Part shown: positions 17,455-26,697 of the stretch, piece after piece | How positions within the stretch are numbered: position 1 is the stretch's first letter | How the letters are laid out: the number at the start of each line of letters is the position of its first letter | Assembly (NCBI RefSeq): GCF_015291705.1 | Contig: NZ_CP030050.1 | Span: 8,928,001 to 8,992,000, forward strand | Direction: 5' to 3' | From: Bradyrhizobium arachidis | Lineage (GTDB): Bacteria > Pseudomonadota > Alphaproteobacteria > Rhizobiales > Xanthobacteraceae | Length of the DNA stretch: 64,000 bases | Program-made: the position numbers and the translations under genes | Notes under the pieces: model-generated | What the model saw: the letters and a program-made list of their open reading frames with translations, nothing else | Database searches by the model: none | Told to the model about the DNA's origin: nothing

Positions 17455-20400
17455 CGCCGCGGCGTCGCCCGAGCCCAGCTCCGGCTGGAGCGGCGGCGCG
17501 ACCGGCAGCACCGTCGGCCGCAGCAGCTCTGCCATCTGCCTGGCCGGCAGCGGCTTGGAGATCAGATAGCCCTGCATCTCGTCGCAGCCATGGGTGCGCA
17601 GGAATGCCTCCTGCTCGGCGTTCTCGACGCCTTCGGCCACGACTGTCATGCCGAGCGCCTTGCCCATGCTGATGATCGCCTGCGCGATCGCCTGGTCTTC
17701 CGAGTCCTGCGGCAGGTCGCGCACGAAGGAGCGGTCGATCTTGATGGTGTCGATCGGGAAGTGTTTCATCAGCGACATCGAGGAATAGCCGGTGCCGAAA
17801 TCGTCGATGGCGAGGCGGATGCCGCGGCTCTGGATGGCGTCGAGCACCTTCAGCGCGCGTCCGACATTGCGCATCATCATGCTCTCGGTAACCTCGAGCT
17901 GGAGCAGCACCGGCGACATGCCGCTCGCAGCCAGCGCCTCGTCGACGTCCTGCAACAGATGCTCGTCGGCGAACTGCCGCGGCGAGAGGTTGACCGCCAT
18001 CGACAGTGGCAGGAGGCCGCGGCGCTGCCAGGCCATCGCCTGCGCGCAGGCTTCGTTCAGCACCCAGCGGCCGATCGGCACGATCAGGCCGGTTTCCTCC
18101 GCAAGCGGAATGAACTGCGCCGGCGAGACGCTGCCGAGATCGGGATGGGTCCAGCGCAGCAAGGCTTCGACACCCGTGATCTGGCCGGTCTCCATGTCGA
18201 CCTTGGGCTGGTAGTTCAGCGTGAACTGCTCGCGCTCGAGCGCCCGGCGCAGCGCGCTCTCCAGCGACAACCGCTCGATCGACTGCGTCTTCACTTCCTT
18301 GGAGAAGAAGCGATAGCCGTTCTTGCCGTCTTCCTTGGCGAGATACATCGCCATGTCCGCGTTCTTGGTCAGCGTCTGCGCGTCCGAGCCGTTGGCCGGA
18401 TACATCGCGATGCCGATCGACGCCGTGGTGTGGCACTCGTGGCCGGCCAGCTCCATGGGCTCGGCCAGCGCGGTCAAGAGCCCGGTCGCGATACGCTGGA
18501 CGTCGTCGATCTCGCCGCACTGGTCGAGGATCACCACGAACTCGTCGCCGCCGAGGCGCGCGACGACGTCGCTGGCCCGCAGCGCGCCGCGCAGCCGGTT
18601 CGCGACTTCAAGCAGCAACAGGTCGCCCGCCTCGTGACCGAGCGAATCGTTGATGACCTTGAAGCGGTCGAGATCGATGAACAGCACCGCGAAACGGTGA
18701 TCGTGCCGCTGCGCTTCGTCGATCGCCGCCCGCAACAGCCCGTTGAAGGTCTCGCGGTTCGGCAAATCGGTCAGGCTGTCATGCGAGGCGAGATATTCGA
18801 TCCGCTCGTCCGCCCGGTTCTTCTCGTCGGCGCGGTCGAAATTCTCCATCGCAAAGGAGACGTTGTCGGCGAGACGCTGCAGCAGCTCGACGAATTCCGC
18901 CGTAAAGGTGGCCGATTCGGTCGACATGTAGATCATGACGCCGACGGGCTCGTCGTGCGTGATCAGCGGGAACGCCGCGCCCGACCGTGCGCCATCGCCT
19001 TCCAAGATCTGATGGAAGGCGCTGACGCGGCTGTCGTTGACGTAGTCGTTGCTGACGCAGGGCTGGCGGGTGCGGAACGCGGTGCCGCTCATGCCGCGGC
19101 CCTCCGGCCGATCGGCATCGATGGACAGACGAACGTTGCGCGTGGTCTCTGCGGACGGCCCTGCCGCCGCAACGATCGCGAGCTGATCGCTATCGGCGCT
19201 GGCCAGAGCGATCGTCGTCGAGGTGAACTTGCCGCCGGTAGAGGCGGCCTGACACACCAGCTCGAACAGCTCGCTGCGCGACTTGGCGCGCACGATGGCC
19301 TCGTTGGTGGCGCTCAGGGCCGCGAACATCCGCGTCAGGCGCTCCTTCTGCGCCTCGGTCCGCGCCCGCTCCTCCGCGCGGTCGAAATTGTCGAGCGCAA
19401 AGGAGACGTTCTCCGCAAGGCGCCCCAGCAGCTGGATCAGGTCAGGCGTGAACGTGCCTTCGTCCGGCGAAAGGAACAGGAGGACGCCGACGGCATCGGT
19501 GCCGTTTTTCAACAGGGGGAAGCAGCCGCCCGACTTCGTGCCCTGATCGCGGGCGATGCGGCGCCAATGGGTCGCGCGAACGTCGGTGAGGAGCTCGTTG
19601 GCGACGCAAGGCGCCCTGGTGCGGAACGCGGTGCCGGCGAGCCCCCGCCCTTCGACCTCGTCGGCGGACGTCGCAAAGCGCCATTTCTCGACGTGATGGC
19701 GGCATTCGCCCTTGGTGACGGCGATGTCGAGATGGCGACCGGTCGGATCGACCATGGCGATGGTGGCCGACGTGAAGGTGCCGCCGAGCACGGCGGCGTC
19801 GCAGACCGCTTCGAACAATTCGTCGCGGGTCTTGACCCGCATGATCGCTTCGTTGGTGGCGCTCAGCGCCTCCAGCATGCCGCGCAGCCGGTTGCGCTGC
19901 ATCTCGGCCTTGGCCTTCTCGTCCGCGCGATCGAAATTCTCGAGCGCGAAGGCGACATTGGCCTGGAGCCGCTGCAACAGCTCGATGAATTCGGGCGTGA
20001 ACGTGCCGCGTTCTGGCGAGTTGAAAAGGAAGACGCCTTCGACGCGGTCGCCGTTGAACAGCGGCAGCGCCGCGGAAGACCCGATGCCGTTGCGGCGCGC
20101 GTTGGCGGCCCAGGGTGCGATCCGGTCGTCGCACAGCACATCGTTGCTGATGCAGGGTTGCCGCGACCGGAAGGCGGTTCCGGTCAGCCCCCGTCCTTCA
20201 GGCACCTGTTCGGAGGTGGAGAACTTGAAGCTGCGGACGACGTCCGCGTTCGGCCCGTAGCACGCGGCGACTCGGAGCAGCTCGGCATCATGATCGACCA
20301 GCGCGATGGCGGCCGAGGTGAACTTGGCGCCCTTTGCCGTCGCTTCGCAGACGAGATCGAACAGCTCGGCCCGCGAGTGCGCGCGGAGGATCGCCTCATT

Positions 20401-21537
20401 GGTCGCGCTGAGCGCCGCATACATGCGCGCCAGGCGCTCCTCTTCCGCGGCGATCCTGGCCTTCTCGGTCTCGCGGCCGAAATTCTCGATCGCGAACGAG
20501 ACGTTCTCGGCCATGCGCAGCAGCAGCGCGACGATCTCCTCGTCCTTGGCCCAGGAACGGCTGATGAAGAACAGCAGCACGCCGACACTCTCGCCGTGCC
20601 TGATCAGCGGCGCGACGACGCAGGCCGCGACCCCGGTGTTGACATTAGCCTGCTCCCAGGGCGAGCCCTTGGTGCGACTGGCGAGATCGTCCTCGACGAT
20701 GGCCTTCTGCGTGCGGAACACCTCGCCGGAGAGGCCTTTGCCATAGGGATTGTCCGGATCGATCGAATAGCGCGCCTGGGTGACCAGTTGGAGATTTTCT
20801 CCGGTGGAGGCGACCGGGATCATCCAGTGCGAATCCGGCTCGCGCAGCAACACGATCGTCGCCAGCGACTTGCCGCTGTGCACGGAAGCGTCGCACACCA
20901 GCTGATATAATTCCTGCTCGGTCTTGGCCCGCAGGATGGCTTCATTGGTCGCGCTGAGCGCGCCGAACATGCGATTGAGCCGCCGCGTCGATCGATCGCT
21001 GGTTTGCCGCGCGGTCTCGCGCGCGAAATTCTCCAGTGCATAGGAAATGTTGGCCGACATGCGCTCGAACAGCGACACCATCTGCTCGTTGAGCGAGTTG
21101 GCCTCGCTGCGGGTCACATAGAGCACGCCGACGCTCTTGCCGTTGCAGAGCAGCGGCAACGCGGCAGCTGCGCCGATATGGGCGCTGGCCGCGCCGGCGC
21201 GCCACGCCAGCGACCGCGGATCGTTCAGATAGTCGTTGCTGATGCACAGCTTCTGATCGCGAAACGCCTCGCCGCCGACGCCCGCCCCCTCGGGCGTGCC
21301 GGCTTGCGTGGTGATCAGGAGCGAGCGCAGCCGCGGAATGTCGTCGCCGCAACCGGCGGCGAAACGCAGCCGCTGACCATCCGCATCCACCAGGAACACG
21401 GCGACGGCCAAAAAGTCTCCGCTCGAAAACCCGGCGTCGCAGACCTTCTGGTACAGCTCCTCCGGCGATTTCGCGTAGAGGATCGCTTCATTGATGGCGC
21501 TCAACGCCGCAAAGGTGCGCGCGAGTGTCGTCGGCAC
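17428..21537 (-). CDS. Five-GAF sensor with GGDEF and EAL domains (c-di-GMP turnover)
   Basis: 1369 residues, cytosolic, no membrane segment. Five GAF-like repeats begin with nearly the same helix (ALSATNEAI-type, near residues 10, 190, 372, 555 and 738), a period of about 182 residues. Each ends with an ISYALENF/VSFALDNF-type signalling helix. The cyclase domain has an intact GGDEF (about 994-998) with an RxxD inhibitory site exactly five residues before it (RASD). The EAL domain keeps EALLRW (about 1122), NLSPRQF, EVTES, DDFGTGYSS, KIDRSF, AEGVEN and QGYLISKP. Both activities therefore look competent. It is next to the EPS cluster, a common c-di-GMP target. The GAF ligands are unknown. Confidence 0.96.
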   Translation of the reverse strand: MPTTLARTFAALSAINEAILYAKSPEELYQKVCDAGFSSGDFLAVAVFLVDADGQRLRFAAGCGDDIPRLRSLLITTQAGTPEGAGVGGEAFRDQKLCISNDYLNDPRSLAWRAGAASAHIGAAAALPLLCNGKSVGVLYVTRSEANSLNEQMVSLFERMSANISYALENFARETARQTSDRSTRRLNRMFGALSATNEAILRAKTEQELYQLVCDASVHSGKSLATIVLLREPDSHWMIPVASTGENLQLVTQARYSIDPDNPYGKGLSGEVFRTQKAIVEDDLASRTKGSPWEQANVNTGVAACVVAPLIRHGESVGVLLFFISRSWAKDEEIVALLLRMAENVSFAIENFGRETEKARIAAEEERLARMYAALSATNEAILRAHSRAELFDLVCEATAKGAKFTSAAIALVDHDAELLRVAACYGPNADVVRSFKFSTSEQVPEGRGLTGTAFRSRQPCISNDVLCDDRIAPWAANARRNGIGSSAALPLFNGDRVEGVFLFNSPERGTFTPEFIELLQRLQANVAFALENFDRADEKAKAEMQRNRLRGMLEALSATNEAIMRVKTRDELFEAVCDAAVLGGTFTSATIAMVDPTGRHLDIAVTKGECRHHVEKWRFATSADEVEGRGLAGTAFRTRAPCVANELLTDVRATHWRRIARDQGTKSGGCFPLLKNGTDAVGVLLFLSPDEGTFTPDLIQLLGRLAENVSFALDNFDRAEERARTEAQKERLTRMFAALSATNEAIVRAKSRSELFELVCQAASTGGKFTSTTIALASADSDQLAIVAAAGPSAETTRNVRLSIDADRPEGRGMSGTAFRTRQPCVSNDYVNDSRVSAFHQILEGDGARSGAAFPLITHDEPVGVMIYMSTESATFTAEFVELLQRLADNVSFAMENFDRADEKNRADERIEYLASHDSLTDLPNRETFNGLLRAAIDEAQRHDHRFAVLFIDLDRFKVINDSLGHEAGDLLLLEVANRLRGALRASDVVARLGGDEFVVILDQCGEIDDVQRIATGLLTALAEPMELAGHECHTTASIGIAMYPANGSDAQTLTKNADMAMYLAKEDGKNGYRFFSKEVKTQSIERLSLESALRRALEREQFTLNYQPKVDMETGQITGVEALLRWTHPDLGSVSPAQFIPLAEETGLIVPIGRWVLNEACAQAMAWQRRGLLPLSMAVNLSPRQFADEHLLQDVDEALAASGMSPVLLQLEVTESMMMRNVGRALKVLDAIQSRGIRLAIDDFGTGYSSMSLMKHFPIDTIKIDRSFVRDLPQDSEDQAIAQAIISMGKALGMTVVAEGVENAEQEAFLRTHGCDEMQGYLISKPLPARQMAELLRPTVLPVAPPLQPELGSGDAAASGLKRAVI

Positions 21538-21833
21538 GTTCTTAGCTCCCGGGCATTTCTGCCTATTTCTCCCGGTGCCTTTATGAAGGGCGATGGCCTA
21601 AGTGGTCGTTATTGCCTGCGGCAAACCATCGATCAAAGTGAACGAGCTGCGAACGCGCGGCACTAAACTCGCGAAAATACCGCCACGCGGGACGAATCTT
21701 CGACCAAAGGCGCGCTCTCTTTACGAATTTGCAGGCCTGTATTGGTTTACGGGAGATTGATATCGCTCCCGCGCTTTGAGACGATGGCGCCCAACAAGCA
21801 GCCCATTAAGGGCACGAAAGCCGAGGGAACGCC
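21538..21833. other. 296-bp divergent intergenic region
   Basis: It lies between the GAF-GGDEF-EAL start and the Ldh-type dehydrogenase start and must carry both promoters. It is relatively A/T-rich around 21650-21770. No coding frame, tRNA or clear palindromic operator was found. Confidence 0.35.
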
Positions 21834-22886
21834 ATGCCGATCGTCAGAGCCGATCGCCTCACGCGCATCAGCGCCGCGCTGCTCCGGGCCGCCGGCGCGT
21901 TCGAGGAAGAGGCCGACGCGGTCGCCACTGGCTGCGTCAACGCCAATCTCGCCGGCCATGATTCCCACGGCGTGATAGCGGTTCCCACCTATATCGACCG
22001 CATCAAGGCCGGCCACATCGTGCCCGGCGCACCATGGACCATTGTCCAGGAGTCGCCGACCACGACCGTGATCGACGGCCATTGGGGTTTTGGTTTCCAC
22101 GTCAACGCCAAGGCGATGGCGCTCACGATCGAGAAGGCGAAGACGGCGAATGTCGCCGCCTGCACAGTGTTCCGGCAGAGCCATGTCGGCCGCCTCGCCG
22201 CCTATCCCTTGATGGCGATGCGCGAGGGCATGATCGGGATCGCCACGGCGGATTCCGGCCGCTCGCCGAAGCACGTGGCGCCGTTCGGCGGCAAGGAGGC
22301 GCGGCTCGGCACCAATCCAATCTCGATCGCGGTGCCGTCCGATCTCGCGGCGCCGTTCTATCTGGACATGGCGACCTCTGCGGTCGCGGCCGGCAAGATC
22401 CAGCTCGCGGTCGCGCGCGGTGAGGAAATTCCCACCGGTTGGATCATCGACGCGGAGGGGCGGCACACCACCGACCCGACGCAATACCGCAAAGGCGGCG
22501 CGCTGCTGCCGCTCGGCGGCACCGAGGGTTACAAGGGCAGTGGCCTTGCCGCCATGGTCGAGGTGCTGTGCGGCCTGCTCACCGGTCTCGGCTTCGGCGT
22601 CGAACCCACGGGACGGCACAATGACGGATGCTTCATGGCGGTGTTCAACGTCGCCGCGTTCCGCCCGCTGACGGAATTCAAGCGCGAGGTCGCAGAATTC
22701 GCGCACTACCTGAAATCGACGCCGCCCTCCGAGGGCAGCAAGGGCGTCTACTATCCCGGCGAGATCGAAGGCATCCGCGAGCAGCAGCGCCTGCGTGACG
22801 GCATCGAGGTCGAGGATGCGACCTGGGAGAAAATGCGCGCCTTGGCGCGCGAGTACCGGCTCGACACGGTGCTCGACCTCACCTGA
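21834..22886 (+). CDS. Ldh-family (malate/L-lactate/ureidoglycolate-type) dehydrogenase
   Basis: 350 residues, full length for the Ldh_2 family. Diagnostic sequences: CVNANLAGHDSHGVIAVPTYI with the catalytic His, ATADSGRSPKHVAPFGGKEARLGTNPIS split around the NAD-binding loop, and KGSGLAAMVEVLCGLLTG. Members reduce 2-oxo acids (malate, lactate, diketogulonate, delta-piperideine-carboxylate) with NAD(P)H and are unrelated to classical Rossmann LDH. It is the first gene of a three-gene operon with a flavin monooxygenase and an FAH-family hydrolase, suggesting catabolism of an unidentified small organic compound. Confidence 0.9.
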   Translation: MPIVRADRLTRISAALLRAAGAFEEEADAVATGCVNANLAGHDSHGVIAVPTYIDRIKAGHIVPGAPWTIVQESPTTTVIDGHWGFGFHVNAKAMALTIEKAKTANVAACTVFRQSHVGRLAAYPLMAMREGMIGIATADSGRSPKHVAPFGGKEARLGTNPISIAVPSDLAAPFYLDMATSAVAAGKIQLAVARGEEIPTGWIIDAEGRHTTDPTQYRKGGALLPLGGTEGYKGSGLAAMVEVLCGLLTGLGFGVEPTGRHNDGCFMAVFNVAAFRPLTEFKREVAEFAHYLKSTPPSEGSKGVYYPGEIEGIREQQRLRDGIEVEDATWEKMRALAREYRLDTVLDLT

Positions 22887-22907
22887 CGCAATTTGGAGAA
22901 CAGCAGC

Positions 22908-24275
22908 ATGAATCGGCAGATGGTCCTGGTCGGCTTCCTTCAGGCGCAGAACTGCACGAACTTGCCGAGCTCCTGGCGGCATCCGGACTCGCGCGACGAT
23001 TCGATGTCGGCGGATTATTACCAGGAGATCGCGAGGATCCTCGAAGCCGGCAAATTCCACATGGCTTTCTTCGACGATCGCCTGGCGATGCCGGACCGCT
23101 ACGGCAACGACCATGCTCACACCGTCGAATACGGCATCCGCTGCGTGAAGATGGACCCGCTGATCGTGCTGACCACGATGGGCATGGTCACCGACAAGCT
23201 CGGCCTTGGCGCGACCTGCTCGACCACTTACTACGAGCCGTTCGACGTCGCCCGCCGCTTCGCAACGCTCGACTTGATGTCGGGCGGGCGCGCGGGCTGG
23301 AACGTCGTGACCTCGCTCAATGACGGCGAAGCGCTCAACATGGGACGCGACTCCCATCCCGAACATGATTCCCGCTACGACAAGGCCGACGAATTCATGG
23401 AGGTCGTGCTCGGCCATTGGGACACCTGGGAGGACGGCGCGATCATCATGGACAAAAAGAGCGGCCGCTTTGCCGATCCGAGCAAGGTGAAGCGGCTCGA
23501 TCACAACGGGCCGGCCTTCAAGTCGCGCGGCCCGTTCACGGTGCCGCGCTCGCAGCAAGGCCACCCCGTCATCATCCAGGCCGGCGCGTCCGGCCGTGGC
23601 CAGCGCTTTGCGGGGCGATGGGGCGAGGTGATCTTCACTGCCGCGCGCAACCTCGCGGCCGCCAAGGAAGGCTATGCGTCCGTGCGCAACGAGGCCGCCA
23701 AGGCCGGCCGCGATCCCGACCAGATGTTCCTGTGCAATCTGACGACGCCGGTCTGCGCCGCGACAAAGGCCGAGGCCGAGGACAAGATGGCGCTGATCAA
23801 CAAGCTGCCGCTCCAGATCGACGCGCTGTCGCTGCTCGCCGAAGCGCTCAACTACGATTTCGCGTCCAAGGATCTCGACGAGCCGCTGACGACGGAGGAC
23901 TTGAAGAGCATGCAGGGCATTCTCGGCATCCGCGACGGCGTGCTGAAGACTTCCGGCAAGAGCAATCCGAGCGCGCGCGACTTCGTCACCTTCTCCGGCC
24001 GCGGCCAAGTGCATGACGCCATGGTCGGCGGCCCCAAGGAGATCGCCGACAGACTGGAGGAGATGTTCGTCGAGCGCGGCTGCGACGGCTTTGTCATCGC
24101 TGCGACCTACGTGCCCGGCTCCTATGCCGACTTCGTGCAGCATATCGTGCCGGAATTGCAGCGGCGCGGCCTGTTCCAGAAGGAGTATCGCGGCAAGACG
24201 CTGCGGGAGAACCTCGGCTTGACGCGGCCTCCCGCCGGCGCCTGGAAGGTGCAGCCGCGCGATGCCGCGGAATAA
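22908..24275 (+). CDS. LLM-class flavin-dependent monooxygenase (NtaA/SnaA/DszA type)
   Basis: 455 residues from the ATG at 22908, which follows TTGGAGAA. The NtaA-like signature is clear: SWRHPDSRDDSMSADYYQEIARILEAGKFHMAFFDDRLA, GRAGWNVVTSLNDGEALNMG and GHPVIIQAGASGRGQRFAGRWGEVIF across the barrel. These enzymes use FMNH2 from a partner reductase to oxygenate chelators, sulfur compounds or other substrates. It is 21 bp after the dehydrogenase and 15 bp before the FAH gene, so it is co-transcribed. No flavin reductase gene is adjacent. A paralogue of the same family is at 43750. Confidence 0.93.
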   Translation: MNRQMVLVGFLQAQNCTNLPSSWRHPDSRDDSMSADYYQEIARILEAGKFHMAFFDDRLAMPDRYGNDHAHTVEYGIRCVKMDPLIVLTTMGMVTDKLGLGATCSTTYYEPFDVARRFATLDLMSGGRAGWNVVTSLNDGEALNMGRDSHPEHDSRYDKADEFMEVVLGHWDTWEDGAIIMDKKSGRFADPSKVKRLDHNGPAFKSRGPFTVPRSQQGHPVIIQAGASGRGQRFAGRWGEVIFTAARNLAAAKEGYASVRNEAAKAGRDPDQMFLCNLTTPVCAATKAEAEDKMALINKLPLQIDALSLLAEALNYDFASKDLDEPLTTEDLKSMQGILGIRDGVLKTSGKSNPSARDFVTFSGRGQVHDAMVGGPKEIADRLEEMFVERGCDGFVIAATYVPGSYADFVQHIVPELQRRGLFQKEYRGKTLRENLGLTRPPAGAWKVQPRDAAE

Positions 24276-24290
24276 CGGCGAGGACTGGAC

Positions 24291-25076
24291 ATGCGCTGGC
24301 TGAAATTCACGGCGTCCGGCAAAATCTCCTGGGGAATCGTCGAAGGCGACCAGGTGATCGCGGTCGACGGCGACCCCTTTGGCGAATGGCAGCGCAGCTC
24401 GCGCGTACATCCGCTTGGCGAGGTCAAGATCGAGCTGCCGCTGATCCCGCGGACCTTCTATTGCGTCGGGCTGAATTACCTCAAGCACCTGAAGGAGGCC
24501 GCGGACAAACGCGGCGAGGTGCCGGCTGTGCCCGACCGGCCCGAGATCGGCTATCGCGCGCAGAACGCGTTGATCGCCCACAACGAGGACGTCGTGATCC
24601 CCTCCTTCGCGACCGAGAAGATCCACTATGAAGGCGAGCTCGTCGTCGTCATCGGCAAGAAGGTGAAGCACCTCACCGAACAGAATGCGATGGATTGCGT
24701 GTTCGGCTACACCATCGGCAACGACGTCAGCGAGCGCTCCTGGCAGAAGGCCGATCGCGGCCTGTGGCGCGCGAAGAACGCCGACACGTTCAAGCCGATG
24801 GGCCCATGGATCGAGACCGAGGCCGATATTGCCAAAATGGAAACGGTCGTCCGGGTCAACGGCCAGGAGACCAACCGCTTCCATACCAACGACATGATTT
24901 TTGGTGTGGTCCCATTCCTGGTCGAGCTGACGAAATATTTTACGCTGTGGCCCGGCGATGTGATCTGGATGGGCACGGATGGCGCGTCGCCCGATATCAA
25001 GCACGGCGATGTCGTCGAGATCGACATCACCGGCATCGGAACGCTGCGGAACAGGTTTGTGCGGGAGGGGCGCTAA
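24291..25076 (+). CDS. Fumarylacetoacetate hydrolase (FAH) family protein
   Basis: 261 residues. The FAH catalytic block is intact: KIHYEGELVVVIGKKVKHL supplies two metal-binding Glu residues, then GYTIGNDVSERSWQ, MGPWIETEADI, and near the end GDVIWMGTDGASPDIKHGD. Members hydrolyse or decarboxylate 2,4-diketo acids or hydrate 2-hydroxydienoates at the end of ring-cleavage pathways. Together with the upstream dehydrogenase and monooxygenase this indicates breakdown of a hydroxylated carbon skeleton. The TAA stop is the first part of the downstream repeat. Confidence 0.92.
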   Translation: MRWLKFTASGKISWGIVEGDQVIAVDGDPFGEWQRSSRVHPLGEVKIELPLIPRTFYCVGLNYLKHLKEAADKRGEVPAVPDRPEIGYRAQNALIAHNEDVVIPSFATEKIHYEGELVVVIGKKVKHLTEQNAMDCVFGYTIGNDVSERSWQKADRGLWRAKNADTFKPMGPWIETEADIAKMETVVRVNGQETNRFHTNDMIFGVVPFLVELTKYFTLWPGDVIWMGTDGASPDIKHGDVVEIDITGIGTLRNRFVREGR

Positions 25077-25176
25077 AGCGCGATGAGATTAGGATGAATC
25101 GTCATCGCGCTTTAGGTTGTTGTTTGAGCATGATCTTTTCGGAAAACCGCTGCGCACTTTTCCGGATCATGCTTTA
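25074..25176. repeat. Two-hairpin intergenic repeat filling a convergent gap
   Basis: Stem 1: TAAAGCGCGATGA (25074-25086) with TCATCGCGCTTTA (25102-25114), 13 perfect pairs. Stem 2: GCATGATC (25128-25135) with GATCATGC (25165-25172), with an inner CGGAAAA/TTTTCCG stem (25140-25146 and 25158-25164). I recognise the wording as a repeat common in Bradyrhizobium intergenic DNA. It occupies the whole space between the FAH stop (inside stem 1) and the LysR stop at 25179, so it likely works as a bidirectional terminator. Confidence 0.85.
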
Positions 25177-25178
25177 GA

Positions 25179-26099
25179 TCAGGCCGTTGTCCCCGAGCGC
25201 CCCTTCACATGGTCGATGAAGGCTCGCAGCTTCGGCATGATCTGCCGGTGGCCGGGATAGTAGAGGAATACACCCGGCGTCATCGGCGAAAATCGCTCCA
25301 GCACATGGACGAGCTTTCCTGCCGTCACGGCGCCGGTGGCCAGCGGCGCGGGCACCTGCGCAAGACCCACGCCTTCAATGGCGGCTCCGAGCATCGTGGG
25401 AAAGTCGTTGGCGATGAAAGGTCCCGAAACGACGATCTCGATCGAACGGCCGTTGTCGTCGAGCGACCATGATGCAAGCGCACCGTTCGATCGCCGCAAT
25501 CGCAAACATGCGTGCTCGCGCAGATCGTCCGGGCGTTCGGGCCGGCCGCGACGGGCGAGGTAAGCCGGACTGCCGACGATGATGAGAGGCAAAGGCTTGG
25601 TCAGGCGCACCGCGACCATGTCGGGAGCGATGAACTGGCCCAACCTGATGCCGGCATCGAAACCTTCGGCTGCGAGGTCGACCAGCTCCTCGCTTGCAGC
25701 AAGCTCCACCTCGATCTCGGGAAATGCCTGGCAGAACGAGGCGATCAGCGGCTCCAGCAGGATCGGCACGACTGAGCGCGGCACGGTGAGACGCAGGAGC
25801 CCGGCCGGTCGCTGTCCGAGCTCACGTGCCGCCCCGCTTGCCGCAATGAGCTCCTCGAAGGCAGGCCTTGCGCGCGCGAGGAATCTTTCGCCGGCCTCGG
25901 TCAGACCGACGCTGCGCGTCGTGCGGATGAAGAGCGCGGCGCCGATGCGCGCCTCGAGAGCGCGCACCGCCTGACTGATGGCCGACGGCGTGACCCCGAG
26001 CTCGGTGGCCGCCCGGCGGAAACTGCGGTGCTGGGCGACGCTCAGGAACGCCTCCACACCATCGAGCGCGCCCTGCCTGACTGTGAAGTTTTGCTTCAT
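25179..26099 (-). CDS. LysR-family transcriptional regulator
   Basis: 306 residues, complete. The helix-turn-helix is near residues 25-50 (SFRRAATELGVTPSAISQAVRALEARIG). The periplasmic-binding-like effector domain follows, with LRLTVPRSVVPILLEPLIASF and GFDAGIRLG. The overall type is the CrgA/DmlR-like branch. It is divergent from the small exported protein at 26224 across about 125 bp and may regulate it and the following membrane protein. The effector is unknown. It converges with the FAH operon across the two-hairpin repeat. Confidence 0.93.
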   Translation of the reverse strand: MKQNFTVRQGALDGVEAFLSVAQHRSFRRAATELGVTPSAISQAVRALEARIGAALFIRTTRSVGLTEAGERFLARARPAFEELIAASGAARELGQRPAGLLRLTVPRSVVPILLEPLIASFCQAFPEIEVELAASEELVDLAAEGFDAGIRLGQFIAPDMVAVRLTKPLPLIIVGSPAYLARRGRPERPDDLREHACLRLRRSNGALASWSLDDNGRSIEIVVSGPFIANDFPTMLGAAIEGVGLAQVPAPLATGAVTAGKLVHVLERFSPMTPGVFLYYPGHRQIMPKLRAFIDHVKGRSGTTA

Positions 26100-26223
26100 A
26101 GCCCATCAACATTATCGCGAATAGTGCCGCGCGAAAAGCGGTCTTACATCCGGAATGCTGATGAGCCGTACCGCCGCGTGCGCCGACATCGGCGACATCA
26201 CGGCGACCGCCGTGACCGGAGAC

Positions 26224-26631
26224 ATGAAGCCGATGAAGACAATCCGCAACGTCGTATTGGCACTCACCCTCACACTGACAGGTGCAACTCTCATGGTCGA
26301 CCCAGCCCTTGCCCAAGCACAAGCCACCTCGCCGACAACCGGGGTCATGGTCATCCTGACCGTCAAGGCGGGCATCACACGCGAACAGGTGATGGCCGTC
26401 ATGCCCGACGAAGTCAGGCAGACCGTTCAGCTCTACCTCAACGGGATGGTTCGAGAATGGTATTCGCGGTCCGACGGGCGCGGCGCTGTGTTCCTGCTGA
26501 ACGTCAAGGACGTTGCCGAGGGACACGCGATCATGGACGGCCTGCCCCTCGCCAAGCAGGAGCTCGTGGACCACGAATATATCGCAGTCGGCCCGCTGAT
26601 GCCGCTCCGTCTGCTCATGACAAAGCCCTGA
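26224..26631 (+). CDS. Small exported protein, muconolactone-isomerase-like fold
   Basis: 135 residues from the ATG at 26224 (alternatives 26155 and 26233; GGAG lies just before 26224). The first ~31 residues form a Sec signal peptide (KTIRNVVLALTLTLTGATLM, cleavage near PALAQA). The mature part, GVMVILTVKAGITREQVMAVMPDEVR through NVKDVAEGHAIMDGLPLAK, resembles the muconolactone delta-isomerase/YCII-like dimeric ferredoxin-fold proteins. Export is unusual for that fold. It is divergent from a LysR gene and followed 66 bp later by a membrane protein. Function not assigned. Confidence 0.7.
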   Translation: MKPMKTIRNVVLALTLTLTGATLMVDPALAQAQATSPTTGVMVILTVKAGITREQVMAVMPDEVRQTVQLYLNGMVREWYSRSDGRGAVFLLNVKDVAEGHAIMDGLPLAKQELVDHEYIAVGPLMPLRLLMTKP

Positions 26632-26697
26632 GCGTCCGCGGAGGTCGAGCCGTTTCGATCTCACGCGACCGGACAGACAATCGCAAGGAATCCCAAA

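Noticed and set aside
17590..20910. 1106-residue open frame on the plus strand
   Set aside because: It lies opposite the GAF-GGDEF-EAL gene and shows repeated Arg/His/Asp-rich text with no domain; the repetition mirrors the GAF repeats of the true gene.
21747..25004. 1085-residue open frame on the minus strand
   Set aside because: It runs across three real genes (Ldh, monooxygenase, FAH) on the other strand. No single protein could explain those well-supported motifs.
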